64,000 bases of DNA from Litomosoides sigmodontis (taxonomy: Eukaryota > Nematoda > Chromadorea > Rhabditida > Onchocercidae): assembly GCA_963070105.1 (NCBI GenBank), contig OY718805.1, forward strand, positions 5,018,001-5,082,000, written 5' to 3'. A program made the translations under genes and the position numbers. A model generated the notes under the pieces. It was not told the origin of the DNA. It saw nothing but the letters and a program-made list of their open reading frames with translations, and did no database searches. This document shows, one piece after another, positions 13,201 through 25,400 of this stretch; the first letter of the stretch is position 1; each line of letters begins with the position of its first letter.

Positions 13201-16200
13201 GCACATCCCTGAAAAATTAATTCATCAACTTTCAAAGATTGCTAAAAGAGCATTGACATTACGGAAGAGAAAAAATGTGGAGAAATTTTATTCTTGAGAC
13301 GGCCATATATTTTGGCAAATTCTCCAACCTTCTTCTACTGCTACACTATTTCCCCTTTTGCATATTTTATCACCATTTTACTACCCAAAATTTTGATTAA
13401 TTTTCCTGATAAGATTCTGATCTTGTGAGGTAATAAATCACACCATTTCGTGGCCAAATGGTTAGAGAATTGTTTATGGAAATACTTCCGTATGTAATGT
13501 CGTTGTACTTCATTTGCGTTAAATGACATGGAAGTGAAATTGTCTACCTTAGTTTTGGAAAATGAATGACTTTGAAATGTTCGGTGCAGATGTGGATAGA
13601 ATTCCATTCCTGATAGGTAGAATGCAACTGAGTAATTTGTCATTGGTTGCCATCCCATCCAACTATTATTCATCAATTGCGCAATTTGCTTCACCTTATC
13701 AAGTGAGTGTATCTCACCTGATTGAGTCAGTAAAGGAATGTCACAAGTGACGTTTCCATTGGCCAATGAAAAATTAACAAACCATTGAGTGCTTATAATT
13801 TGAAACAAATTGTAACACAAAAATTTCATTCCACTCGCACTAAATTCGTCTTTAATTGACACGCACACACACATACGTGTAATACGTATTGCAATATGTA
13901 ATAGGCATATTTCTAATTTGTAACCTTAAATTGTAGTTGAAATCAAAGATCTTATCATATCATAATTGTTACGGTTGTTATTGTTGTTGGTGTTGGTGTT
14001 GGTGGTATGGTGGTGATAGTGGTGGTAGTGATGAGAGTAGTGGTGATAATTATGGTGTTGAATGTCTCATACATGTCGCAAGCGTTCAAAGTAAATGCAA
14101 AACTAATTATCAGAAGCGCAATCTGTTGTTATCTATAGGAATGAGTATTACTGAGGATTGTCCATATTTTTGCCAAACTAATCTTATTAACCACTTTCCT
14201 GCTTTGTTGGCACGCGACCTTCCCCTCCTAATCATCCAATTGCCACCAAGTGTAATCCTCTTTTTGCGCTTCACAAACAGAATACGCAGCGTCGGCAATT
14301 TTGTCTTACATCAGTTACGGCTTAAACAATTTGTTACCTCTTTCTCAGCTGAAAAGCTTTCCGCTTTTCACTGAATGAATTAGTTACTCAGCATGCTTCT
14401 TGGAAGGTTTACAACAATGTAGAAGGTATTAAGATCTATATTCCTCATTCATAGCTTGAAGTTACTTCTCATCAAAACAGTCTTGAAAGGTCCTAATAAA
14501 CTGCCTCAATTACACCAATGTTGCAACGGCGCAATGCTTGATTAAAACATTCAAAAACAAATATTGAAGGATGAGAGTGTAAAGCAATTAAAAAGACGTA
14601 AACTTCAATACAGGCGCATTTGTTACCTTCTCATTTCCGCCTGAATTTTACCTCTTTTACCCAGTTCTTCTCTCGAAATTGCACAGAAATTATTATTTGG
14701 ATTAGTTTGCTTTATTTACTCGGCCTTCCTTTGATCAATGCAGTAGTTGGCCTTCTCAAACATACTCATCCACATTCGCTACCGTATCCAAATAGATGAA
14801 ATCACCGTCACACTCGCCCTTACCCATTGCGACAACAACGCAGTGATTTGCAAACTCTTGAGGGGATAAATTTTTCTCCAACATTTATTCTCTCTTATTA
14901 TTCACTGCTCCGTTTAATTATATAAGTATTCTCATCCAATTTTTTTGCGGAAATTTTTAATTTTTCAAGAATTGTTCATGTGGGCGATAAGCTGAAATAA
15001 GTTTTAAATTTAGCAGAAGACGATGGACCGGAAACATCAGAGAGAAGTTACTCGGAAGGAGAAGGAACCGGAGATGGAAAAAATGGGAATGCTGCAGACG
15101 ATGGAAATGCTGGGAAGAATGGGAGAGTGCGGCGAAACAGGACAAGTTTTAGCAGTGAACAGTTGGAGATTCTTGAAGCAGCATTTAACGCCAACACCTA
15201 CCCCGACCAAGACGAACGTGAACGAATTGCGATGGAAACGAGCCTTAGTGAAGAGAAGATTATGGCACGTGACTCTTCCTATCCCAGTTTTTGACTGATT
15301 AACTGCGATCAGTCACACACTCCACTTTTATCAATAATTTTGTCATTTGAGGAAATCTTTTTTGAACACCTCAGTGTTCTCATAGTGAACGAACATTTAA
15401 TTCCTCGAACTCAAAAAAAAAAATTGCAGTATAGAAACATTATATTGCAATTTCCAGTAAAATTTTTTCTGAACTGAAATTTCTCATGGATATCTATAAA
15501 GGAACCACAAATTTTTAGACTTGGTTCAGCAATCGACGAGCACGTTGTAGGAAGAATTTTGCTTTTGCGAGTGCCAGTCCACTTTTGATTCAAAACGTCG
15601 CACCCATGCCTGTTGTGTCTCCTCGGTCATCCATACGACAGGTTTGTAAACTAATTCTTTTTTAGATAATCAAATGCCATTTTTGAGTAATTGCGCAACA
15701 TTATATTGTAAAAGTGAAATTATTTTGTCACAACATTATTGTAATTTGGAATTTAAACACAAATAACGACAAACTTGAAGTTGAGAAGTTCTCAATCTTT
15801 TGACTTGAAACGTTATTCAAATGCAGATGCAGCAGTGTATTCCGTATCCAAAATTATTCTCTAAAGGAAGACGGACAATGTCAGCTGAGCGAATTGCTGT
15901 CTTAGATGTCCAAGCTTTCATTTCTAATAGATGAAGGATATTGAAGGATAAACCATTAGTAGCTTTAGGGATGCTAAGAAGAGCTTAATTTCCATATACA
16001 GATGACATCGACCATCTCCTCTTTACCATTCGAGCTCGCAGCTCCAAACTTTCCGCAAATTGTATTACTTTCGTTTCAGCAAATGACAAGTGGGATAAGG
16101 TTTCCTGGCTACAAGCTGTTTCATTGGTACAGCTAAGATTCATGAACTAGTTGATTTGTTTATCTGTTCGAAAGGAAAAAAATTATTAACACACAAAAAA

Positions 16201-16404
16201 TGCTTAAAATTTAAAGTTTTTGATTAATATTTTAAATTTCAACTTTATTTCGTCTCTAAAAGCTTATTTCAGACGGAAGCAATGCCAATATTTTCATCGC
16301 AAATAAATTTACTTCCGTATCCTGTGAGCCCAACATCACCAGTGAAGTTTCAAGATCCATCCAGAGCATCCATCCTTTTTTATCCTCAGTATGCATCTAT
16401 ATGA
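10238..16404 (+). CDS. Pax3/7-type transcription factor, copy 1 (paired domain + octapeptide + homeodomain)
   Basis: Confident exons: 10238-10285, 10556-10653, 11041-11137, 12015-12181, 12321-12427, 15014-15264 and 15519-15641. Likely tail exons are 16002-16061 and 16273-16404, making about 360 residues; another possible terminal exon is 15827-15934. Residues about 15-137 form a paired domain with Pax3/7 hallmarks ([31 protein letters not shown]). An octapeptide HSIEHILG lies at 162-169, followed by an acidic Gly-rich linker and a homeodomain at about 211-270 with Ser50 ([11 protein letters not shown]). As a nuclear DNA-binding regulator it should act in ectodermal or neural patterning, like C. 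elegans pax-3. Oddities: Cys for Trp at homeodomain position 56; the intron at 15265 begins GC, not GT; the acceptor at 10555 is GAG. The 2.6-kb intron before the homeodomain contains a long antisense open frame. Confidence 0.88.
10660..10930. repeat. Degenerate short-period repeat in intron 2 of Pax copy 1
   Basis: This stretch is built from imperfect copies of ACTTTTAATT- and TTAGTAACT-like words and ends in a short hairpin, CACTAACAAAAGTTAGTG. It looks like expanded simple sequence and is non-coding. Confidence 0.5.
12428..15013. other. Large intron of Pax copy 1
   Basis: A 2.6-kb intron joins the octapeptide exon to the homeodomain exon. It contains a 177-codon open frame on the minus strand (13341-13874) and a GTT/GGT-rich stretch at about 13975-14060. 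A 145-codon plus frame crosses that stretch and is probably a repeat artefact. No domain is recognised in either. Confidence 0.6.
15265..15518 (+). other. Candidate GC-AG intron inside the copy-1 homeodomain
   Basis: The matching intron of copy 2 is phase 0, between homeodomain residues 46 and 47. In copy 1 the same place reads ATG|GCACGT...TTTTTAG|ACTTGG. Removing a GC-AG intron gives [14 protein letters not shown], in perfect register with copy 2. Using the nearby GT (15269) gives a stop soon after and no helix 3. Confidence 0.7.
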
Positions 16405-18090
16405 CAATTACTATTTCATTTGAGTAATACTGTTCCATTGTATTCACTCCTCTCTTGTTCCGATCTGATCTAAAACGAGAGGTCTAGATTGATACGCAAT
16501 GAATTGCGATGATTGTGGGTCGATTTAGGATTTTTATCTTATCTAACTGAGCAGACATAAAAAAAGTGAGAAAAAACGTCCTTCCGCCGTGGAGAACAGA
16601 AACATGTGGTATTTAATTTATGATTTATGTCAACCATATGCACTACAAACAGGTGTAAAAATCGAAGCTTTCATTCATTTTGTCATTTTCATGAAATGGA
16701 TGAATGGGCAAAATGGGTGTCGTTGTAATATGATGTAATTATTTACGAGATTCCGTTGGACATTCTTTTTTGTTTCATTAACTTTCCACTTGAACTGGTA
16801 GGTTGGAAAATATTGAGATACTCTTTACAATGATACTGCCATTCAATGCAGAAGTCTAAATAAAGATTTTGCAGCGAGATGAAAAGAGATAGGAAGATCT
16901 GTCGACCACCTAACTTACCACATTTGCAGTTACTGGTAGTCACTGGACTAGTCTGTGCAGAAATAATATCATTAAATTCCTGAATCACATAAGCGTATTT
17001 TTTTGCAACTGTCTGGAAAAGGGAATGCTACCTAGAAAATTATCCATCATTATTTTGCGCATATCCTAGTGTTCAGTCTATCGAAATGAAAGAAGTTAAG
17101 GGACCATTATTAACAGCCTAGTGATATCACCTAGCAAAGTTTATCATATCACCTAGTACTCCTGTCAGTTATAAATGGAATGGTGAAAATGGGAATAAGT
17201 GAATCTCCAATAAACTACCGTATTAAAATGGTTCGCTAAGTGTGACCCTAACCGAGTCCCATATTTAATGAAACATGGCTAACATCCTTGAGACGATATG
17301 CAGATTTTTAATGTTCGCTCCTGGAAAGTGATGATTTAAAATAGTCCTTTGTTTGGCGGTGAAAAAATGTGCCGCACAGATTCCTTTGGAACAGTTTCCA
17401 CAATGCTGAAACATCATTTTTCAAATCGAAAGTTCCGACCACAATGAAGCAATAGTTATCCATCATCTTTTATTGCATTTTCCAAATCCATGCTGATACT
17501 TCTTCCTCCTCATCCATTATCTTTACTCATTCCGATATCGACGATCAATGGATGAGCTCGATGATGAATTAATTAATATTTGTCTTGATCTTCACAAAAT
17601 GGGAAAAAACGATAACGATCAACCGGAGCGTATACTATTATGCTTCACACATCAGCGCGGTGAGAATGAATATTAAGACGAGAGGAGAGGTGTGAGTAAC
17701 CTTGTCATATGACCTGTCGCTGTTTGCACACGCACACACCTCAGAAAGATCGTAATATTGATAAAGATTTTCAATGAACTTAATGACTGACCGACTAACT
17801 GGAAGGCTGAACGAAAGAATGAATAATTAGACGACTAAGAAATTCAGTAATTAATTGATAAACTGCAAAACTTGCAGAACATCTCATCAGGATGAAAAAT
17901 GAAGCGCACCAGTCTGAATATGACATTTCCAGGAAGGAACTCGAAGCTTTGCAATAGTTCATACTACTCTTTTCTGTTGCACTTTGAAATTTCTGTTTCA
18001 TGAAGAATGCAGCTTGGACTACTAATCTATGGTACTTATGCAAGACAGAAGAGCACCGGAAAAACTGCCAAGCAAATAAAACTTTGATTC

Positions 18091-18126
18091 AGTCTGATCT
18101 GATCAAGTCTGAAGTCTGATCTGATC
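18091..18126. repeat. Short tandem duplication rich in GATC
   Basis: The 14-base word AGTCTGATCTGATC occurs at 18091-18104 and again at 18113-18126. Confidence 0.85.
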
Positions 18127-20491
18127 TTTGATCTACATATATACACATTAAAATTACGCGTGATTTATTGCTTGGCTCAATGAAAGCAAACTTTGTCGGA
18201 TATAATTAAGTTACATTTATCCGAAACTACACTTCCGTGCATAATAAATGCTGATGGATCATCAAAGGATACCGTTGTTATGTATACGTTTTTGTCAATT
18301 ATCAGTCGTCCTTTTATGGTATCAAAGGTTCAAAGAATGACGGAATTTAGGTATTCAATGATTACAAGTTGCAAATTTCAGGGATTGGAAAAATTTTTTG
18401 CCACAAAGAAGGTACTCAGCGGAAGTGTGGGAACCCAAAATTGGAGCTTTTCAATGAAGAAACAGCAGGAGACGCGCAATGACGACAGCGAACCTGTAAA
18501 GATCAACAAAAATAAAGTGTTAGGTTGAGGTTGTTTTGATAGCTAAGGCACTGCTTCACTGAAATCACTTCTCCTATCACTCCCTTCATCAATCATCAAT
18601 TCTTCACCGAAAAGGTCGTCTGGTGCTTTTCTCATATTAATTTATCAAATATATAAGTGTAATTTATTTGAAACCAATTATCGCCTTCTTCCCTACACAG
18701 TTCATGTAATCAAAGGCACTATGATGTGTGTATCTGTGTAGTTGAACAAATTGTCCTTGTTGTGGTTGGCCTCTCTTTATGTCATTCAATATTTTTTACA
18801 CTTCAAATCATCAAAATCAAAGCAAAAAATCATTGAAAACTGTAAGGTCAAAAAAAATTACCACTTTTTCATTTCTCTTCATGAGCAGAAAATTCGAAAA
18901 GTGCCGCCGGTCTGAAAACGATTAAAACGACACTTCATAATTATATATCAATTTTTTGGTGCGGGCAGGGAAAAATGACTTTATTTGGAAAAAAAACCAT
19001 CCGAAACACAGTCACAGCTGCTGGAGTATACACTGCGCTGCTCGACTATTATCGCTTTGTAGACCGTCACTGCCCGTTTAATTTATGTTTTAATTTATTA
19101 ATTCCGATAGAAAACTGATATATCACATTCTGGGACGGGTTTTTTGCATAATGAGCCGACCGAAACCTAAATTATTCCAAAAGAGGAGAGACGGAGGAGA
19201 GGTTTCTGGTTGACAAGGTGTGAGAGGGTAGTGTTTTGCGAGGTTTTCCAGTATTTGTGAGTTGAAATGGGTGATTGTTTGCCATTTCCACCCTCTCGCT
19301 ATCTCTCACTTCCAACGATAATTGTAAAACAGTTCGGATAATTAGTCGGGAATGGGGTCTTTTATGAAAAAGGAGAAACTATTTGCTCCTCTGAAATTAG
19401 TTGATACCTTTTTACGTATACGTACTTGATCAATCTCATTTTGAAACGATTGTCTAGTGGAGGAGAGTCACTGTTGACCGTTCCATCCTTAACAAGAACA
19501 AAGGGCACTCACTGGTGATAACTTAATTGTATGTTTCATTAGCCGTTGGTATGATTCATGTGGGACTATGTAGTGACGTAGCATTCCAATTTTGGCTGCA
19601 TTTTTCACAGAGGACAAGTTGCTGGATAGGCATGGCATACGCACATCGCTTGGAAGCACAAAGCAAAGTCAAATTTGTTTGACAAGTTGAGGAAAAAGGT
19701 CGTTTGCGTTCATTAATTTGTTCAGGAAAGAAAATAAAATGAAACACCATATTTGCTTGAAAAAAATCACTTCTAATTCGTAATTACTCAACCGCTTAAA
19801 GCATAAGTTTCCATCATAAAATGCCATTGAAAGAAAAAATGAATGGGTCAACAAAAACTTAATTAGTTAGACCACCGGACATTGGTTTGCCAGTTGGTGT
19901 TGGTAATAGCGGTCAGTATAGTTCTGGTAACTGTTGCAGGCACACAGGATGTTCGGAGAAGTTAGAACCGAAAAACTGGACCTGAATTGACAGTGCATTA
20001 TTGTAGTTAAAATTTTTAGAAATGAAACATAATGCGAATTTTTTGCTTTCACTTTTGCTGTTCTTTTCTTGACTTTGAGCGATGCAAAAGCGAAATAAAC
20101 ATTATATCAAATCAAGAGTAGAAGAGTTTGCTTAGTCAGTCCATTCCTCATTTATAGTTGATCTAAGTTGCAATTAGAACGAGATCCAAAAATATGACAG
20201 GTGACACAAGTAGACAAGAAGTGAACCAGCAAGAGTAATGCTGTTGTTGTAAAGCAAAGAATGCTTTCCTCAACCTTATAAAAAATATAAAATATAATAA
20301 TATTTATATAAAATGTAGTAAAATGTTTACCTTTATAATAAAAATGTAATATTAAGATGTGATTTCTGTGAAAGTACGTCAACATTCAGGTGGGTCTTAA
20401 TAGACCGTTAAGGCTAGCAGCTCGGCACACAACATTTTTCCAATTCTTACAAGCATTAATCGTACTCAAAAATATTTGCCGGAAAGTTTGA

Positions 20492-20622
20492 CTAAATTAC
20501 TTCATATCTTAAGTATGAGAAAACATTAGGAGGTTTTTCCGTAGCAAATTCTTGCTTGAAATCATTCAAAGAAGTCGAATGGACGGACATCTTTGAGGTA
20601 ACAAAGATATGAAGTAATTTAG
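20492..20622. repeat. Perfect 19-bp inverted repeat with 93-bp spacer
   Basis: CTAAATTACTTCATATCTT at 20492-20510 is the exact reverse complement of 20604-20622. It may be the termini of a very small foldback/MITE-like element, but no flanking target duplication is evident. Confidence 0.8.
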
Positions 20623-22452
20623 TATATATTTAATATATTTATATATTTAATATATAAATATATTTAAGCCCCATATATTTAAGACTTAGGTATTGCTTCA
20701 AAATCTTAAAACTTGAAAATCAATTAATTTGCTGTAGTTTTTTCCTAAATGTTAGCTTTAACCTGGCATTCCTCACGAATTTCATAAAAAGAGGTTTTGC
20801 TTAAGCTAATTTGGCTACACATATCACAACTTCTGTAGCTGTCCTGTGACCGAGTATTATTTTTTTTGCAGACGAAGTCGAAGTTTAGTCCCATCAAGAC
20901 TTCTGTCGATTTTTATTAGTTTTAAAAATCAACTTTAATAACTCTCATTTCTCGAGCAAATTTGAATGAAGGAAATTCTGCGTTTTGAGGAACACGAAAT
21001 CACTACAAAACGCCTTTCAAAGCTTAAAACTAAACCTTAAGTGTATATTTGAGGAAAAAAACCTGAACTATTACCTTAGACGGGTGCGTAGAGTGCTAAT
21101 ATCTCTTTTCCCATCTACAGTCACGTAACTGTGATTACTTTATTTGAAATGTTTAATGGTAACATTTGAATTTTTCATACCTGTTTGTTTGTAACCTTAA
21201 ACACATTGCATTTTCCCAGCAGGGCGGAAGTTCAGGGCATGCTGCAATAGTTTGTTAAACAAATTTGCCGCTGCAGTTTACATCAAATTAGAACATAAGT
21301 TGACATTTCATTAAAATTTTTCTTCACCAGATGTATGGCTAAGAGGAGATTTGAAAGATGTTCAACAAATTTTTGGAGTTTAAGTTAAATCAATATGGGA
21401 GTTAAAAGTTCAGTGCTGGATCGGATCAACATTTCGAGAGTTACCCTTTCATCAAATTTAGCTTAATATTTAGAAAAACTCACGTGCACATAATTGTAGC
21501 AAGCAAAAATCGAAGTTGTTCTGCGTTAATGAACTTTTCTAGAAGCTAATTCTAGATATTTTCTTCATCAGACGCTTCATGCCAGTGGTATCTGTTCTGG
21601 CCGTGAAATTTGCCATTTCAAATCTCTCATCATCTCCCTTGATATTTTCAAGTGAAGTGACGAACTTTACTAGGTAATATCAAATCTTACTACACACTGC
21701 TTCGCTACTTCCACCTTTACTTCACTGCAGTTGAGCGTGGAGTCTTTCTATAGCGACGATAACGACGATGACAATGAATACGATAATGATAGTGATGAGG
21801 CGACTGATAAAGGTGAGGGTGACGTAGAAGAATTTGCAGTGTTCATCTGTGTTTGATACGGTACTTAATGGTGTAGTAGTTGGGGTGTTCGGTGGCAGAC
21901 CTGTAAAACCGTAGGACCCTAAATATGGAGGCGGGGCGGAAACTCAACAAACACACTCGCACGAGAGATTTTTGGGTGGTTAGTAATGCTGTGATCGGTT
22001 CTGGCAGCCTATAATTATCACCCACCCGTCAACAAAGCGAACTACTGGTAGGAAGAGGGGGAGGGGGAGGGTGCAGAGGATGTAGGAGGATAACAGTTTA
22101 CCATCGAAATCCCTTGATAACCTGTACTGTTTGTGGCAGATAGACGACCTGTCTAAGGACGATAAGAGAGAAAGAGGAGGCTAAGAAGCAAAGTGAGAGG
22201 TTAATTTTATGTGCGTGTGTGTATATCTATATAATGGTAATTGCAACCACACGGACATGGAACACTCATATTTTCGGATACGTAAAAATGGTTTCAATCA
22301 TAGTAGGACACTCCCACCTCTACGCACCTTTTGGACAACCGACGCCTCGCACATCAAAATTATCATTCCTTTTTTAAATAATCGGTAAATGGTGTGAATT
22401 GGTTATTGAAGTTTTTGTTGTTGTCGCTGCCATTGGTACTACCAGCACAGTA

Positions 22453-25400
22453 ATGGCGTGTACCACAGGTAATACCGCTACTACTGCAATCAGTACTACT
22501 ACCGCTATTGTTAGCGATACCGCGGCACTAACAACCAGTCATCATTCTTTCACATTCGCTAATATTATGGGGCAGGTAAATTTTCCCTTAAATTAGCTGA
22601 GATTCTAACTGATCGTCGACGCTTCGCAATTTCTTACACATTCACCGCTTTAAGTTGCGCTCTTGACGGCGACCGTCCTAGAACAACTATCGTTAAATTA
22701 AATTAATCTCTCTTAAATCTTTGAAATTTCAAAAATTACATGAAGTTTGTGGCACTGGCTCGCCCGCTCACTTCACATTCGTTTCCGAATGATTTCATTT
22801 CAAAATAACTGTATTATTTTATTAAAGCCAAGTGACTCTTACATTAATGGTAAAGTAGGAAGGAAATGCCCAATTTTTCATTAACATTGAGTGCCAGCAT
22901 TTCGACCTCTTCCACTCTCTTACTCAAAATTCGGCTGCTAACTAAGCTCTTGCATTTCTTAAAATTATTTAATGAAACTATTTGCTATCCAACATTTCCG
23001 ACCTGCACTAGTCATAGCTTACTGTACTTGAAAACTGGCTAAAAAGCAAGTAACTACAGGGTCGAGTGAATCAACTAGGTGGTGTATTTATCAATGGCCG
23101 CCCGCTACCTCAGCACATCCGATTGAAAATTGTTGAAATGGCTACCAACGGTGTGAAGTAAGTGCAAGCTTTACCAGTCATATCAAATATTGCAAGATTT
23201 TGCTACAACCGCAGTGATAACCGCACGACTATCACTTAATGTCAGTATCGTTGTCAATACTGTAATCATTTCATCACGTGCAGACAGATAATTATTTACA
23301 AACTGATTTTTTTCAAAAGCACTTATTTTTTTAATATCCGAAGTGAAGTTGAACAGTTATGAAAAGTGGTGAATCTTTTTTTATGCTCTAAAATTTCCAA
23401 ATACGATGCAGTCGCTAATAAATTCACACATGTTAATCCGAGAAAAACTTCCATACTTGATGAACCAATCTATCAATCTCCTCTATAACTACTGTAATCG
23501 GCATTTTACAAACTGTTAAAGTGCTGTATAAGTAGATCGACCCCTCCCTACATATACAATTTGTTTAAAATTCTTCTAAAATGAAAAAAGTTGGATGGAT
23601 CATAGTAACGATCACAGGAAGTATCAATTCTCTTCGCACACAAATAATTCTTACAATTTTGATCGATAGCTTAACCAGTGAATGAATTAGATTAAGTATT
23701 CAACAGTTGTTGCGATCACAAATTTTTTGAATTAATTTAACTACAGACGCACAGCATTCCAGAATCGGCTAACACTTTAAAGGCAATGAATTAAGCAAAT
23801 AGCTTTAATGAATTATGATTGAAAGGGAAAAGTTAAATGAGCGCAACGGAAGCTAATGACCTCTTTCTGGCATAGCAAGCGTATCATTTAGTTGAAATGA
23901 CCGATGTAAGAGCAGCGGTTCCATGCAACATAATTTATTTGAAGAAGCAAACTGTGTACTTCACATCTAGCAACTTTCTTCTCTCCTAGCCCCTCCTCAT
24001 TCCTTTCTTAATGACACTTTTTTGGTCATTAAATTTAAGAGCGCTATTTATTTTCCCTAACCTTTTTTGGCACTAAAGAAAAGCGTTTCACGGGTGGTCT
24101 TTTTCATTTTGTTCATTTTTAAAGATTTTTTTTGGGTTCACATCTGTGCGAGGAATGTGCTGCATAAAAACGATCCGCTCAGAAATTAAGCATAGCAAAA
24201 CATCCAGGAACTGTTGGAAGGGATTATATCACCTGAAGAGAGAATAGATGATTATTAATAATTTCAAAGTAATTCAACTTTTCCGTTTTTTCTTAATTTT
24301 GTTTGCCAAATTCCGGTGAGAAATGCTTAAAAAAATCCTTTCAGACCATGTCATATCAGCCGACAGTTACGCGTTTCGCATGGTTGTGTATCAAAAATTC
24401 TATATCGCTATGCTGAAACCGGATCCGTATCACCCGGACAGGTTTGCGCTTTCGATTTGCACACGCTCCGTATGCGAATTTAATCTGTCAGCAGCAGATA
24501 ACACGCCGGAATAATTTTGCTTTGAACAGTCATAGATAATTAAGCGCTTTTGACACGACTGTTCGCTTGTGTCTAACCCAATATTTTCTTTATCGAACTT
24601 TCACATTTCCATTTTTGGTAGATCGTCCCACCACCAGTCTGGGCTGTAAGCTCTAGGCTGTAAGCAATTTCGCGTTCACTTAATATCATGGGCTAAATAA
24701 ACATCATAAGGTGATCGGTCATTTTCAACCTTATTCGGTGGCGACCTCATTTGAATATTTGAAAAAGTAAATTTAGTGTTCGTAGAATAGAAAAAAAGAA
24801 TAAGTGCAAGTGCAATTATTTTGTGAGGAGAAAAGGATTAACGTTCGTTGGATTCATTCATATGACTCATTTATTTTATTAGTTTATAAATATAAAGAAA
24901 GGAAAGTAGCAAAATTGTTGATATCCTTAGGTCTTTCTAAGTACTCTCTCTCTCTCTCTGACTGCAAGTTTCATCTGTAAGTAAGAAATATAGTGAGTCG
25001 AATAAGTTAGTGCTTTTGATAGAAGTAAAAAGTAAAAAGCTGATATTATGAGGTTCCAATTAAAGTGTGTTCTAAAGAGGGCATTCATCTCTGGTCGCAT
25101 AATGTGCAACCTGTGGGTCCTTTGAAGCACCACCGCTGAACTACCTTCAATCACTGTATTTGTAAAATTGCTGTTCACAAAAAATGAGTTTGTCAATGAT
25201 TTGTTGATTGGGTTGTTCGTATTGACAATGTGTTACTGAAACATTTTGCTTTATTTTTGATTCCCAAATGGGCCATTAAATTTGCATGACTGCCACTAAT
25301 TGCTCGTATTAAAATGTCGTAAAGGAATTGTATTTGAAGATGGCACAATATCTACAACGCACTGATTGGATGCTTCACAAAAACAACTATCAGTTTTTGA

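Larger units (their letters stand above)
16405..22452. other. Interval between the two Pax genes
   Basis: About 6 kb with no confident gene. Contents noted: a 42-codon ATG frame at 17548-17676, a duplicated AGTCTGATCTGATC word at 18091-18126, a perfect 19-base inverted repeat at 20492/20604, AT-rich runs near 20620-20680, and imperfect GAT/GAC triplets at about 21750-21830. A 111-codon frame at 18193-18528 lacks an ATG start and family resemblance. Regulatory DNA for the second Pax gene is likely here but cannot be located. Confidence 0.5.

Noticed and set aside
13937..14374. 145-codon plus-strand frame in the Pax intron
   Set aside because: Its first third is a GTT/GGT triplet stretch that removes stop codons; the rest has no coding character.
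15827..15934. Alternative last exon for Pax copy 1
   Set aside because: In frame after 15641 and ends in a stop, but the path through 16002-16061 and 16273-16404 has better splice sites, a more typical Pro/Ser-rich tail and a length closer to copy 2. Kept only as an alternative.
18193..18528. 111-codon plus-strand frame between the Pax genes
   Set aside because: No ATG at its start, no splice-consistent partner exon, composition like surrounding DNA.
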